Program-made: the position numbers and the translations under genes
In this document: positions 25,452 to 33,851 of the stretch, piece by piece
Layout: the number at the start of each line of letters is the position of its first letter
Position numbering within the stretch: position 1 is the first letter of the stretch
From: an uncultured Planctomycetaceae bacterium
Lineage (GTDB): Bacteria; Planctomycetota; Planctomycetia; Planctomycetales; Planctomycetaceae
DNA: 38,335 nucleotides
Direction of reading: 5' to 3'
Assembly: GCA_903924405.1 (NCBI GenBank)
Contig: CAIYBH010000269.1
Location: forward strand, 1-38,335
The notes under the pieces: model-generated
Database searches by the model: none
Seen by the model: the letters and a program-made list of their open reading frames with translations, nothing else
What the model was told of the DNA's origin: nothing

Positions 25452-26360
25452 CTATTCGCGACGTCCGGAGCGAGCCCCGGCTTGTCGTCGCGCCTGTAGA
25501 AACTCCGCCAATGATAATTCGAGCGGCTCGTCGGTGATCAACTGCCGAAACGTCGCCCCTACCGCCTCACATTCTGCTCGTACGGCCGTACAGTGAGATT
25601 CCAGCCGGTTGCAGTATTCCTCGCGAACAACATCAGGATCCGTATGAATTTGCTGACCGGATTCCAGGTCTTCAAACAAACGTGGTCCATCGAATGTCAG
25701 TCGCTTCTCGGCCGGGTCCAGTATCTGGAAGACCACGACATCGTGCAGACAACCCCTCAGTAACCGCAGGCCATCTCCCAGTTCCTGGACCGGCGTCAGC
25801 AGATCCGACAGCAGTATCACCAGTCCCCGTTTGCGAAAACGCTGAGCAATATCTTCGAGGGCTGCGGCCGGACGAGTCTGAACGCCACTCTCCGATTCCT
25901 CAAGTGCCACCATCAGTCGCCGCAGATGCCCGGGACGATATCGGGGTGGAACAACTGTTCTGACGGCATCGTCAAACAGAGTCAGCCCGGCAGCATCCCC
26001 CTGACGATTCAGGAGCCATGCCAGTGAGGCCGCTACGGTGGCTGCGTAGTCCCTTTTGCTCCACGCCAATGAGGAAAAGGACATGGATCTGCTGATGTCC
26101 AGCGCAAGGCAGCACCGCAGATTGGTTTCGTCCTCAAACAACCGGATATAGCTGCGATCGCTGCGAGCAAACAACTTCCAGTCCAGAAACCTTGGGTCAT
26201 CCCCCTGCGCATACTGCCGATACTCAGAGAATTCAACGGAAAATCCATGACGCGGGCTTCGATTCAGGCCGGTTCTGAATCCATCCACCACCAGCTTTGC
26301 GCGCAATTCCAGCGAACGAATGCTCATGATGACCGCAGGATTCATTAACTCAGTCGGCAT
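25452..26360 (-). CDS. DUF58 domain protein (MoxR-associated)
   Basis: The protein has 302 residues from the ATG at 26360. It carries the DUF58 signature GLNRSPRHGFSVEFSEYRQY followed by GDDPRFLDWKLFAR. It then has a vWA-like region beginning LALDISRSM, with a DxSxS metal motif, and ILLSDLLTP. There is no membrane segment, so it is cytosolic or peripheral. DUF58 proteins are encoded next to MoxR ATPases and are thought to take part in assembling or activating other proteins. Other in-frame starts exist at 26366 (GTG) and 26345 (ATG); none has a strong ribosome-binding site. It lies between moxR (100 bp upstream) and the BatA/vWA gene. Confidence 0.9.
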   Translation of the reverse strand: MPTELMNPAVIMSIRSLELRAKLVVDGFRTGLNRSPRHGFSVEFSEYRQYAQGDDPRFLDWKLFARSDRSYIRLFEDETNLRCCLALDISRSMSFSSLAWSKRDYAATVAASLAWLLNRQGDAAGLTLFDDAVRTVVPPRYRPGHLRRLMVALEESESGVQTRPAAALEDIAQRFRKRGLVILLSDLLTPVQELGDGLRLLRGCLHDVVVFQILDPAEKRLTFDGPRLFEDLESGQQIHTDPDVVREEYCNRLESHCTAVRAECEAVGATFRQLITDEPLELSLAEFLQARRQAGARSGRRE

Positions 26361-26460
26361 AGACACGTGGCCCGTTGCTGATTACTGCGTTCGGTCCCCC
26401 CGGAGCCAGTCACATCACTGAAGAGCAGGGGGCTTGCAGTCAATGACCGCTTTTCACTGA

Positions 26461-27486
26461 TTATGAAACCACCGTATTCTTCGGATGTGTCACGACACCC
26501 AGCAACTGTTCAATCAGCGAATCCACCGTGATTCCCTGCGCCTCGGCACGATAGTTGGGGAGTATTCGATGTCGCAGCACCGGCCCGGCAAGGGAGCGAA
26601 TGTCGTCTGTCGAGACAAAGGATCGTCCCTCCAGCAACGCCAGTGCTTTGCCGCCAAGGACCAGATACTGCCCCGCTCGCAATCCGGCTCCCCACGAGAC
26701 AAACTGGTTAACAAAGTCCGGAGTCCCCGATTGACCGGGGCGCGAGGCGGACGCGAGTCGCACGGCATAACGAATCACGTCGTCAGCAATCGGAACCCGC
26801 TTCACGACCTCGTGAAATTCCCGCAGCGTTTCACCGTTAAACAACGGTCGTACAGGTTCCGGTGGACGTGCCGTGGTCTGCCGCACAACAGCCACCTCCT
26901 CATCTTCCGGAAGATAATCAATCAGGACATTGAACATGAAGCGGTCCAGCTGCGCTTCCGGCAGCGGATACGTACCCTCCATCTCGATTGGGTTTTGAGT
27001 GGCAAGAACAAAGAAGGGTTCTGCCAGCGGATAGCGACGCCCGGCCGCAGTCACCTGATGCTCCTGCATCGCTTCCAGCAGAGCGGACTGAGTTTTGGGC
27101 GGAGTCCGGTTGATCTCGTCGGCCAGCAGCACGTTGGCAAACACAGGCCCCGGAATGAATCGCATGCAGCGCCCCCCGTCAGCACTCTCTTCCAGGACCT
27201 CCGTCCCCGTGATATCCGCAGGCATCAGGTCCGGTGTAAACTGTATTCGATTGAACTGCAGGTCAAACAACTGAGCAATCGTTTTGACCAGCAGCGTCTT
27301 GGCCAGTCCCGGAGCCCCGGTGATCAGGCAGTTTCCACCCGCCAGAAGTGAAATCAGCAGTTGCCGGACCACGTCCTTCTGGCCCACAATCACACGTGAT
27401 AACTCTGTGTCAATCTGCTGCCGAAACTGACGCAACTGACCAATCAATTCTCGTTCACGTTCCGCCGTCAGTTCAATCGATGCCAT
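26461..27486 (-). CDS. MoxR-family AAA+ ATPase
   Basis: The protein has 341 residues from the ATG at 27486, with AAGG about seven bases upstream. It has Walker A GAPGLAKT (57-64), Walker B LLADEINR (Asp 123, Glu 124), the MoxR-typical PPKTQSALLEAMQE, the sensor region ATQNPIEMEGTYPLPEAQLD, and the C-terminal lid with GKALALLEGR. MoxR ATPases are chaperone-like AAA+ proteins that act with vWA proteins to insert cofactors or mature complexes. Here the partners are the DUF58 and BatA/vWA proteins encoded directly downstream. The DUF4159 gene ends 96 bp upstream, so all four genes are probably one transcript. Confidence 0.95.
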   Translation of the reverse strand: MASIELTAERERELIGQLRQFRQQIDTELSRVIVGQKDVVRQLLISLLAGGNCLITGAPGLAKTLLVKTIAQLFDLQFNRIQFTPDLMPADITGTEVLEESADGGRCMRFIPGPVFANVLLADEINRTPPKTQSALLEAMQEHQVTAAGRRYPLAEPFFVLATQNPIEMEGTYPLPEAQLDRFMFNVLIDYLPEDEEVAVVRQTTARPPEPVRPLFNGETLREFHEVVKRVPIADDVIRYAVRLASASRPGQSGTPDFVNQFVSWGAGLRAGQYLVLGGKALALLEGRSFVSTDDIRSLAGPVLRHRILPNYRAEAQGITVDSLIEQLLGVVTHPKNTVVS

Positions 27487-27582
27487 ACCGTCGCCTTCAG
27501 TTCACTGAATTTGTCTGCCGCGTGCCGGCAACACTGAGCTGCAGGACGCACGTCGCTGTGTCGTTCCGACCGTTTGAGACAC

Positions 27583-28419
27583 TCAATGCGTCATCGCGTA
27601 GAAAATGATATTGATTCCGAGCGGATAAGCTTTCTTTTCAGAGAATTCCCGGAAGTACCAGGGATCCTCACCCTCCCGCTCCCATCCATCACCCAGATCG
27701 GTGTTGTGGCAAATCATCGCCATCATCCGTCCATTGTCATCAAACAGACCCTTGTAGTGGACTTCTTCTGTTCCGTATCCCTGTGCTGAATACACTTCAC
27801 CATTGGCCATCTGACGAGCATATCCAATCGCCGGAATCTGAGGTCGCTCTTTCAGATCGTACACGCAGTGGAAAATCGGATGATCCAGAGGCAGTTCGAC
27901 CGGTTCACGTTCCGGAAAGACCTGCTTCAGTTCGCGGTAAAATCCCTCCCACTCCTCGTCACCCCAGAAATCATCGACCATCAGAAACCCGCCATTCAGC
28001 AGGTAAGAGCGCAATGCCGCACGCTCATCATCCTCAAGATAGATATAGCCGGGCTCAATCATGTAGATGAAAGGGTAGTCAAACAGTCGCGGATCCGTCA
28101 GTTCCAGAATCACCCCATCCGGATCCGTGTGCAGAGATGTCAGCTGCTGCAGGCGATAGGAGAAGTTCAGATCGGCATCAGGATAGTCCGTCTGCCAGCC
28201 CCAACGCCCCATCGAGCGATAACGGATGCGGACAAACGTAAAGACATCTTTCGAAAAGTTGTCATCGACCTTCCAGTCCGGGACTCCATTACGCTCAACA
28301 CGCCCGTCCGCGCCATACATGCTGCGGTATCGCCCACGCTGCCCAAATTGTGCCATGACAGCCGCTGAGACGCACAACGTCAGGATAGCCGTGGCGACCG
28401 TCAATGCTCGTCGGTTCAT
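27583..28419 (-). CDS. Exported DUF4159 protein
   Basis: The protein has 278 residues from the ATG at 28419, which has an excellent GGAGGT ribosome-binding site about eight bases upstream; a start at 28446 would add nine residues. The signal peptide runs MNRRALTVATAILTLCVSAA and ends near VMAQ. The mature part matches DUF4159: FTFVRIRYRS, WQTDYPDADLNFSYRLQQLT, FIYMIEPGYIYLEDDERAAL, then a glutamine-amidotransferase-like fold with GGFLMVDDFWGDEEW. DUF4159 proteins are of unknown function and are commonly linked to MoxR/vWA clusters in planctomycetes. It is the first gene of the four-gene cluster. Confidence 0.9.
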   Translation of the reverse strand: MNRRALTVATAILTLCVSAAVMAQFGQRGRYRSMYGADGRVERNGVPDWKVDDNFSKDVFTFVRIRYRSMGRWGWQTDYPDADLNFSYRLQQLTSLHTDPDGVILELTDPRLFDYPFIYMIEPGYIYLEDDERAALRSYLLNGGFLMVDDFWGDEEWEGFYRELKQVFPEREPVELPLDHPIFHCVYDLKERPQIPAIGYARQMANGEVYSAQGYGTEEVHYKGLFDDNGRMMAMICHNTDLGDGWEREGEDPWYFREFSEKKAYPLGINIIFYAMTH

Positions 28420-28605
28420 TGTCCAAACCTCCAGCCCCGAGTTCACTCACTGCCCTGCGCCAGTCACACGCTTTGTTCGTTGCCGCTGCCACACGTTGAT
28501 CCCCGCAGTACCGCTGATCATCCACGCGATCGTTACAGTACTCAATGGTTTTCCGGCAGAATGAAGGTGCAACAACGTGATTGCGTCACGACTTCATGCC
28601 TGTGA

Positions 28606-28746
28606 GCATCGCTTTTCCGCTATGAACACCAGCCAGCCCCACCTGAGGTCGTCAAACTCTCCCAGATTCCTCTGGAATTTGCCACCGCACGCCGCCTTTT
28701 TGATGACATCGACAAACAGATCCGCAGCGGTTGCATTCCTGCTTGA
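28606..28746 (+). pseudogene. Short coding-like stretch without a start, in a 416-bp gap
   Basis: The region 28420-28835 between the DUF4159 and aldolase genes has no full gene. On the plus strand a frame from 28606 to a TGA at 28744-28746 encodes a protein-like segment (PEVVKLSQIPLEFATARRLF, then DDIDKQIRSG) with normal codon choice but no ATG, GTG or TTG in frame. It may be the remnant of a gene, or a small gene using CTG. Evidence is composition only. Confidence 0.3.
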
Positions 28747-28835
28747 TTTCCCTCACCCCGCGACAACGCGCGGGTGGCTCAGGACGTCCGTGAGAGCATC
28801 AGGCCTCGGGGCAATTGCTCCAGCCAGGTACCCAC

Positions 28836-29807
28836 TCAGGTCTGTATCCATCGCTGCAGTTGCTGCAGGATGTCGTCCAGAACCGGGCCGTCACTTTCCG
28901 GCCGCGTCGGACTGGAGCTGTGTGTCAGCTGCGTTCGAATCCATCCGCGCCGCGCCAGAAACATAGCCGCGGAATGCTTGTAGGCCGGAACCGGTTTGCG
29001 GAAGGCAAAAAAACCAAGGTACTGCAGGACATCATTCAATTGAAAGAACTCACTGTCCCCGGACATCCAGTACTGATCCCGTTTTGCAAACAGATCCGGC
29101 GCAAAACTGCTCAATCCCAGCAGATAGTCACTGCCCCAGGCGACCATATCAATCGCCAGATCGTTACCCGTCAGCACCAGAAAATCAGGACGCTGCTCGT
29201 CACGCCATACCAGTCGCTGCCATTCCAGCCCACGCTCCAGTGACGAATGCTTGGCGCCATAACACTGAGGAATACTCATCAGTCCGCGGTACACTCGTTC
29301 ACTGTAGATCTGCCCGAACGGCGCAAACATCGTGCCCAGTTCAAAACCCAGGAAGCGATCCCCGTAACCTGCCAGTACTTCATAGCTGCGGATAATGTCG
29401 TCGTCAGACTGCCGTGTCAGACCATAAGATTGAAAGATTACCGGTGTTCCGCCCTGACTCTGGATTTCTTCCATTCGCGATGCATAGGTCCCGGAATCAA
29501 AACCACTCCCCGGGACATCACCAACAAAAGCACCAGCGACAAAGGACTGTCCCGCCGCAACACTCCTGGTGCGCCGCAGGACTTCCAGTCGCGTACCACT
29601 ATCCAGCAGATTCACATAGCCCGTGTCCATGTTCACGGCTGGAATCAGCCCTGCCTGCAGCGTTCGCGCGACATGCTGCTCAAAACTGTTCCAGTCCACT
29701 TCGCCGGCAGACAGAAACGGCAACAGCACGGCCGACATGCCCGTGATCCTGCGCCGTGGTCGCCATGCCGGTACCGGAATCAATTGTGCCTGCGGAACAC
29801 TCACCAT
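28836..29807 (-). CDS. DHDPS / N-acetylneuraminate lyase family aldolase
   Basis: The protein has 323 residues from the ATG at 29807; a GTG at 29822 is an alternative. It follows the (beta/alpha)8 class I aldolase family: [20 protein letters not shown] at the N-terminus, [10 protein letters not shown] in place of the usual GTTGE region, GAFVGDV, and the Schiff-base segment CYGAKHSS with the candidate catalytic Lys 186. A later FLVLTGND matches the family's GxDE/GND loop. The subfamily is unclear: it could be an N-acetylneuraminate or other 2-keto-3-deoxy acid lyase rather than lysine biosynthesis. It lies 51 bp downstream of a sialidase-like gene on the same strand, which favours a sugar-acid substrate (inference). 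Confidence 0.82.
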   Translation of the reverse strand: MVSVPQAQLIPVPAWRPRRRITGMSAVLLPFLSAGEVDWNSFEQHVARTLQAGLIPAVNMDTGYVNLLDSGTRLEVLRRTRSVAAGQSFVAGAFVGDVPGSGFDSGTYASRMEEIQSQGGTPVIFQSYGLTRQSDDDIIRSYEVLAGYGDRFLGFELGTMFAPFGQIYSERVYRGLMSIPQCYGAKHSSLERGLEWQRLVWRDEQRPDFLVLTGNDLAIDMVAWGSDYLLGLSSFAPDLFAKRDQYWMSGDSEFFQLNDVLQYLGFFAFRKPVPAYKHSAAMFLARRGWIRTQLTHSSSPTRPESDGPVLDDILQQLQRWIQT

Positions 29808-29858
29808 ACTCAACTCGCTCACTCCGGATTTACGCCGGGCAGGGATACTTTCAATTCA

Positions 29859-30992
29859 TTACTGGACAACCGGCGCGTCCGTTGGCCACTGACCGTCGAC
29901 GATGTCCCGGGGCGAAAGCGTCTCTGGATCCACAACCAGATGCACAAGTCGCTGTCGCTTCCACGTGTAGGTGATATGCACCAGTCCGTCAGCCGTCTGA
30001 ATCACAGCCGGATAAGAAAACTCAGACTTCGGGGTGTTCTCCAGCGTCAAGGCCGCCTTCCATGTCTGACCATCCTCACTGGTCGCCAGATTGATCATCT
30101 CGCGCCCTCGCGGAGTTCCCCGGCCGCGATACGTGTGGTTGTAAACCAGCAGGTGCCGCCCGTTTTTCAAGGTCACCGCGTCAATCCCGCTGTTGGGGTT
30201 GGGAAGCATAGTGGGTTCCGGATCAGTCCAGGTCAGCCCACCATCGGTTGAGAGCGTGGAGACGATCTGGCCATTGCCGTCCTGATTGCGACACAAGGCC
30301 TGAATGCTGCCATCCGGATGCGTCAGCAGTGTCGGCTGAATCAGGCCGATCTTTCTACCGTCGTGGATGGCGGCCGTTCGCTGCCATGTCCGTCCAAAAT
30401 CCGATGTCCGCTCAAAATGCACCCGCCAGCCATCTGATTCCGTACTGCTGCCGCACAGCAGCGTTCCATCTCGCAACAGCACAGGCTTGTTTCGCACCGG
30501 TCCGTCGATGTGTTCCGGAAGCCGACAGGGTGGCGTCCACGTTTTGCCATGATCTCCGGACATCGACATCATGCCCCACCATGAGGCCGGGTCGGGGCCG
30601 CATTTCCAGTACAAAACCAGAGGCCCCTCCGGATACTGAAACAGCACTGGATTCCAGGTCGGATGGCGATACACGCTGCCGTCAGCCCGGATATACTGAA
30701 TGCCGGTTGCCACCTCCTCCGGAGACGTCCATTGACCGCTGCGAAAGTGCGAAATCCAGATGCCCACGTCCGGATGCTTTTCTTCTGTTCCGCCAAACCA
30801 CGCCGCGATTAGTCCTTCAGGTGTCTCCGCAATTGTCGAGGCATGACATTCCGGGAACGGTGCGTTCTCATAGATGAATTCCCGCGAACGCAGTCCGGCA
30901 ACTTCACTGCCGCTACCCACGCTCGCCACAAGACTCCATACGAAAACTACCAGGACACTGGCATATCCCGCATCGCCACGTCGCTTTGACAC
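29859..30992 (-). CDS. Exported sialidase-like BNR/Asp-box protein
   Basis: The protein has 377 residues with a signal peptide (basic MSKRRG, hydrophobic run at 11-25). Four Asp boxes are visible: SGDHGKTW (145-152), TSDFGRTW (197-204), STDGGLTW (248-255) and TSEDGQTW (304-311), the mark of a six-bladed beta-propeller. Other landmarks are FPECHASTIAETPEG and AAWFGGTEEKHPDVGIW near the N-terminus. The family includes exo-alpha-sialidases (GH33) and related glycosidases or lyases, so the substrate is not certain. It probably acts outside the cytoplasm. The following gene encodes an aldolase of the family that contains N-acetylneuraminate lyase, consistent with breakdown of a sialic-acid-like sugar (inference). 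Confidence 0.87.
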   Translation of the reverse strand: MSKRRGDAGYASVLVVFVWSLVASVGSGSEVAGLRSREFIYENAPFPECHASTIAETPEGLIAAWFGGTEEKHPDVGIWISHFRSGQWTSPEEVATGIQYIRADGSVYRHPTWNPVLFQYPEGPLVLYWKCGPDPASWWGMMSMSGDHGKTWTPPCRLPEHIDGPVRNKPVLLRDGTLLCGSSTESDGWRVHFERTSDFGRTWQRTAAIHDGRKIGLIQPTLLTHPDGSIQALCRNQDGNGQIVSTLSTDGGLTWTDPEPTMLPNPNSGIDAVTLKNGRHLLVYNHTYRGRGTPRGREMINLATSEDGQTWKAALTLENTPKSEFSYPAVIQTADGLVHITYTWKRQRLVHLVVDPETLSPRDIVDGQWPTDAPVVQ

Positions 30993-31106
30993 TGCTGCTT
31001 CTCCAGATTTTCTGAATACTGTCGCGGCGGTTTCTTCAGGAACTGAATCCTGCCTCGTTCTCGCAGGGCCACACTTGCCCGCGGTGTCCCGAATCCGAAC
31101 AGCCGC

Positions 31107-32480
31107 CTATTGAAAACATCGCAGGATCAACCCTACGCCAACACACAACGCTAAGGTTACTGCCAGCCCCTGCCGGAAGGCAAATGTGAGTCCCATGGCA
31201 AGTCCAGTGATCGCGATCGCATCCGGATTCACCGTACCCCATTCCGGCCACTGCAGTTCTATCAGGCCCCAGGAAAAACTCTGACGATTCTGAAATAACG
31301 TGGATGTCGCCAGACTGATGCCCAGAGTGCTGATGACGCCAATCACTGCCGCCGAAACTGAGGTCAGTGCGATCTTTAACCATCGCACCCGCAACAGATC
31401 GTCCAGCCATGGTGCACACAGGAAGACCCAGAAAAAGCAGGGCACAAATGTGACCCACGTGGTCAGTATCGCTCCCAGTGTCCCGGCAATCCACGGGGAC
31501 AGTTGCGTGCTGTTTCTGGCTGCCGCGAGAAATCCCACGAACTGCACCACCATGATCAGCGGGCCCGGCGTTGTTTCCGCCATCCCCAGCCCATCCAGCA
31601 TCTCCTGACGCGTGACCCACTGAAAGTGATCCACCGCCTGCTGTTCCACATAACTCAGGACTGAATACGCTCCTCCAAAGGTGACTACCGCCGCCTTGCT
31701 GAAAAACACCGACAGCTGCACCCAGACACTGTCAGCGCCCGTCGTCCTGAACAGGACCAGCAGCGGTCCAAACCAGAGCGTGAGGCAGACGGCGCTGACT
31801 TTCAATGCGCGTGTTAAACTCCGTCGCCATCCCGGACTCTGCGTCATTTCGCTCGTTATGGCTACGGGGGTGGCTACTGCGCCGCCCGAAAACAGACCCG
31901 GGGCCAGTTTCTCGCCCAGCAGGCCAGCCATGGCAGCCAGGCAGATCACGGCCGGAAAACTCAGCACGTGAGCCCACAGCAGCAGAAAGGCTATGATCGC
32001 CGTCGCGGTTAACCAGTGGTGCTTCAGAACTCGCCGCGATAACCTCACAACCGATTGAGCAATGATTGCCAGGACCGCACACTTCAAACCGAATAATGCG
32101 CCGTCGAAAAAATCTGTTCCCCGCAGGACCACGTACAGATAACTTAACAGCAGTATCGACAGGAATCCCGGGAGAATGAACAGCAGCCCGGCGATCAGGC
32201 CGCCACGCACACCGTGCATTAACCAGCCCAGACAGGTCGCCAGTTGCTGAGCTTCCGGCCCCGGCAAAAACATGCAGAAATTCAGCGCGTGCAGAAACCG
32301 ACGCTCGTCAATCCAGCGCTTTTCCTCCACAACCACCTGATGCATCATGGCAATCTGTGCAGCAGGCCCGCCAAAACTGAGCAGCGCGATCCGCAGCCAG
32401 ACAAAAAATGACTCACGCAGTGTCGGCCGCTTAGAATCCCCTGAGGATTCGCCTGAATCCGCGGGGATCGCATCAGTCAT
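31107..32480 (-). CDS. chrA: Chromate transporter (CHR family, two-domain)
   Basis: The protein has 457 residues from the ATG at 32480, with GGAG six bases upstream. It has about 10-12 membrane helices in two homologous halves. Each half opens with the CHR motif: LLSFGGPAAQIAMMH in the first and VTFGGAYSVLSYVEQQ in the second, followed by FLPGPEAQQLATCLGW and ETTPGPLIMVVQFVGF. ChrA proteins export chromate, or possibly sulfate-like anions, from the cytoplasm. The start codon overlaps the end of ribBA by 8 nt (ATGACTGA), indicating translational coupling. The pairing with riboflavin synthesis could relate to flavin-dependent chromate reduction, but may be accidental. Confidence 0.93.
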   Translation of the reverse strand: MTDAIPADSGESSGDSKRPTLRESFFVWLRIALLSFGGPAAQIAMMHQVVVEEKRWIDERRFLHALNFCMFLPGPEAQQLATCLGWLMHGVRGGLIAGLLFILPGFLSILLLSYLYVVLRGTDFFDGALFGLKCAVLAIIAQSVVRLSRRVLKHHWLTATAIIAFLLLWAHVLSFPAVICLAAMAGLLGEKLAPGLFSGGAVATPVAITSEMTQSPGWRRSLTRALKVSAVCLTLWFGPLLVLFRTTGADSVWVQLSVFFSKAAVVTFGGAYSVLSYVEQQAVDHFQWVTRQEMLDGLGMAETTPGPLIMVVQFVGFLAAARNSTQLSPWIAGTLGAILTTWVTFVPCFFWVFLCAPWLDDLLRVRWLKIALTSVSAAVIGVISTLGISLATSTLFQNRQSFSWGLIELQWPEWGTVNPDAIAITGLAMGLTFAFRQGLAVTLALCVGVGLILRCFQ

Positions 32481-33720
32481 GAAGTGCTCCGGGCGGACGA
32501 ACGACATCGTCCGGCAGCAAATGGCCCATCTTGTCTTTCTTGGTCGCCATGTAACTTGTGCGACATGCATGCGGAGGTGCCACAATCGGCACTTGTTCCA
32601 CGACAGTCAGATCCACCCCCGTGTATACGAAGGCATCGGTCTTCTTCGGGTTGTTCGTCAGCAGTCGCACACGACTTAGTCCCAGATCCTTCAGAATCTG
32701 TAATCCCACCATGTAGTCGCGCATGTCCGCCTTAAAGCCCAGACGGTGGTTCGCCTCCACGGTGTCCAGACCCTCGTCCTGCAATTGATAGGCTTTCAGT
32801 TTTGCCAGCAGTCCGATCCCACGCCCCTCCTGCGGCAGATAAACCACCGCCCCGGTGCCCTCCGCCTGAATCATCGACATCGCGATTCGCAACTGGTCGC
32901 CACAGTCGCAGCGCAGGGAATCCAGCACGTCCCCGGTGAAGCAACTGGAATGCATTCTTACCAGCGGGGCGTCCACACGGCTCAGGTCCCCCCAAACCAG
33001 CGCTAAAGGCTCCTGGTTCTCATGAGCCACCTGGTATCCGATGATCGTTGGAGTCCCGAATTCTGCGGTCGGCAGTGGAACAGAAACGACCCGCGTGACG
33101 AGGTGCTCCCGAATGCGACGGTACCGAATCAGTTCTTCAATGGAGATCATCGGGATGGATAAGGTACGCGACAACTCCTGCAACTCCGCATAGTCCGCCA
33201 TCCCGTGACTTCGCTGGCTGCAGATCTCAATCAATGCCCCCACCGGACGCCGACCCGCTAAACGCATCAGATCCACGGTGGCTTCTGTATGCCCGGCCCG
33301 GCGCAGTACGCCGCCTTCCATCGACAACAACGGATTCACATGCCCAGGCTGCAGAAAATCCTCCGCAACACACTGCGGGTTGGCAAGTGCCCGAATAGTT
33401 CTCGCTCGGTTCTCAGCACTGACACCCGTTCCAGCTGTGACGTGATCCACGGCACGCAGAAATGCCGTCTTGTTCGGTGTGTTATTACTTGATTCTTCCA
33501 CCACCGGACGCAGTTTTAAGCGTCCCGCTTCTTCTGCCGTCACCGGAACACACAACGTGCCCCGACCAACTCGCAGCATGAAGTCCACCTGCTCCGGCGT
33601 GATGCACTCCGCCGCACAAACGAAGTCGCCTTCGTTCTCCCGGTCTTCGTCGTCGACCACAATGACCAGCCCGCCGGACTGAATGGCCAGAATGGCCTGC
33701 TGAATCGTATGAAGCGGCAC
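32473..33720 (-). CDS. ribBA: Bifunctional DHBP synthase / GTP cyclohydrolase II
   Basis: The protein has 415 residues from a GTG at 33720 (no ATG in frame nearby, weak ribosome-binding site). The N-terminal DHBP synthase (RibB) half has DDEDRENEGDFVCAAE, a GTGVSAENRARTI segment and GGVLRRAGHTEATVDLMRLA. It makes 3,4-dihydroxy-2-butanone 4-phosphate from ribulose 5-phosphate. The C-terminal GTP cyclohydrolase II (RibA) half keeps the zinc triad Cys 260, Cys 271, Cys 273 (HSSCFTGDV and RCDCG), and LPQEGRGIGL and NNPKKTDA. Both products feed riboflavin synthesis. A C-terminal tail of ~30 residues follows the catalytic domain. No FMN riboswitch is visible upstream. The 3' end overlaps the chromate transporter gene. 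Confidence 0.96.
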   Translation of the reverse strand: MPLHTIQQAILAIQSGGLVIVVDDEDRENEGDFVCAAECITPEQVDFMLRVGRGTLCVPVTAEEAGRLKLRPVVEESSNNTPNKTAFLRAVDHVTAGTGVSAENRARTIRALANPQCVAEDFLQPGHVNPLLSMEGGVLRRAGHTEATVDLMRLAGRRPVGALIEICSQRSHGMADYAELQELSRTLSIPMISIEELIRYRRIREHLVTRVVSVPLPTAEFGTPTIIGYQVAHENQEPLALVWGDLSRVDAPLVRMHSSCFTGDVLDSLRCDCGDQLRIAMSMIQAEGTGAVVYLPQEGRGIGLLAKLKAYQLQDEGLDTVEANHRLGFKADMRDYMVGLQILKDLGLSRVRLLTNNPKKTDAFVYTGVDLTVVEQVPIVAPPHACRTSYMATKKDKMGHLLPDDVVRPPGALHD

Positions 33721-33851
33721 GCTGCAGCTTTCGTTGCATCAAAAAAGGACCGGATTTTCCGGGAAACCAATTGCGACTCTTCCCGCCCAACTATAGTCGT
33801 CCAGCCGCCAAAAAGTATCGGTCGACGGTGACTTTGGTGAGTCCGGGAAAA

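Noticed and set aside
26485..27351. 288-codon plus-strand frame
   Set aside because: It is antisense to the MoxR gene, which has all AAA+ motifs; the plus-strand translation has no domain.
29247..30251. 334-codon plus-strand frame
   Set aside because: It spans two good minus-strand genes antisense and is rich in His/Arg/Gln without any recognisable motif.
33721..33851. FMN riboswitch upstream of ribBA
   Set aside because: The 131-bp gap has none of the conserved RFN-element segments that I could recognise on the minus strand.
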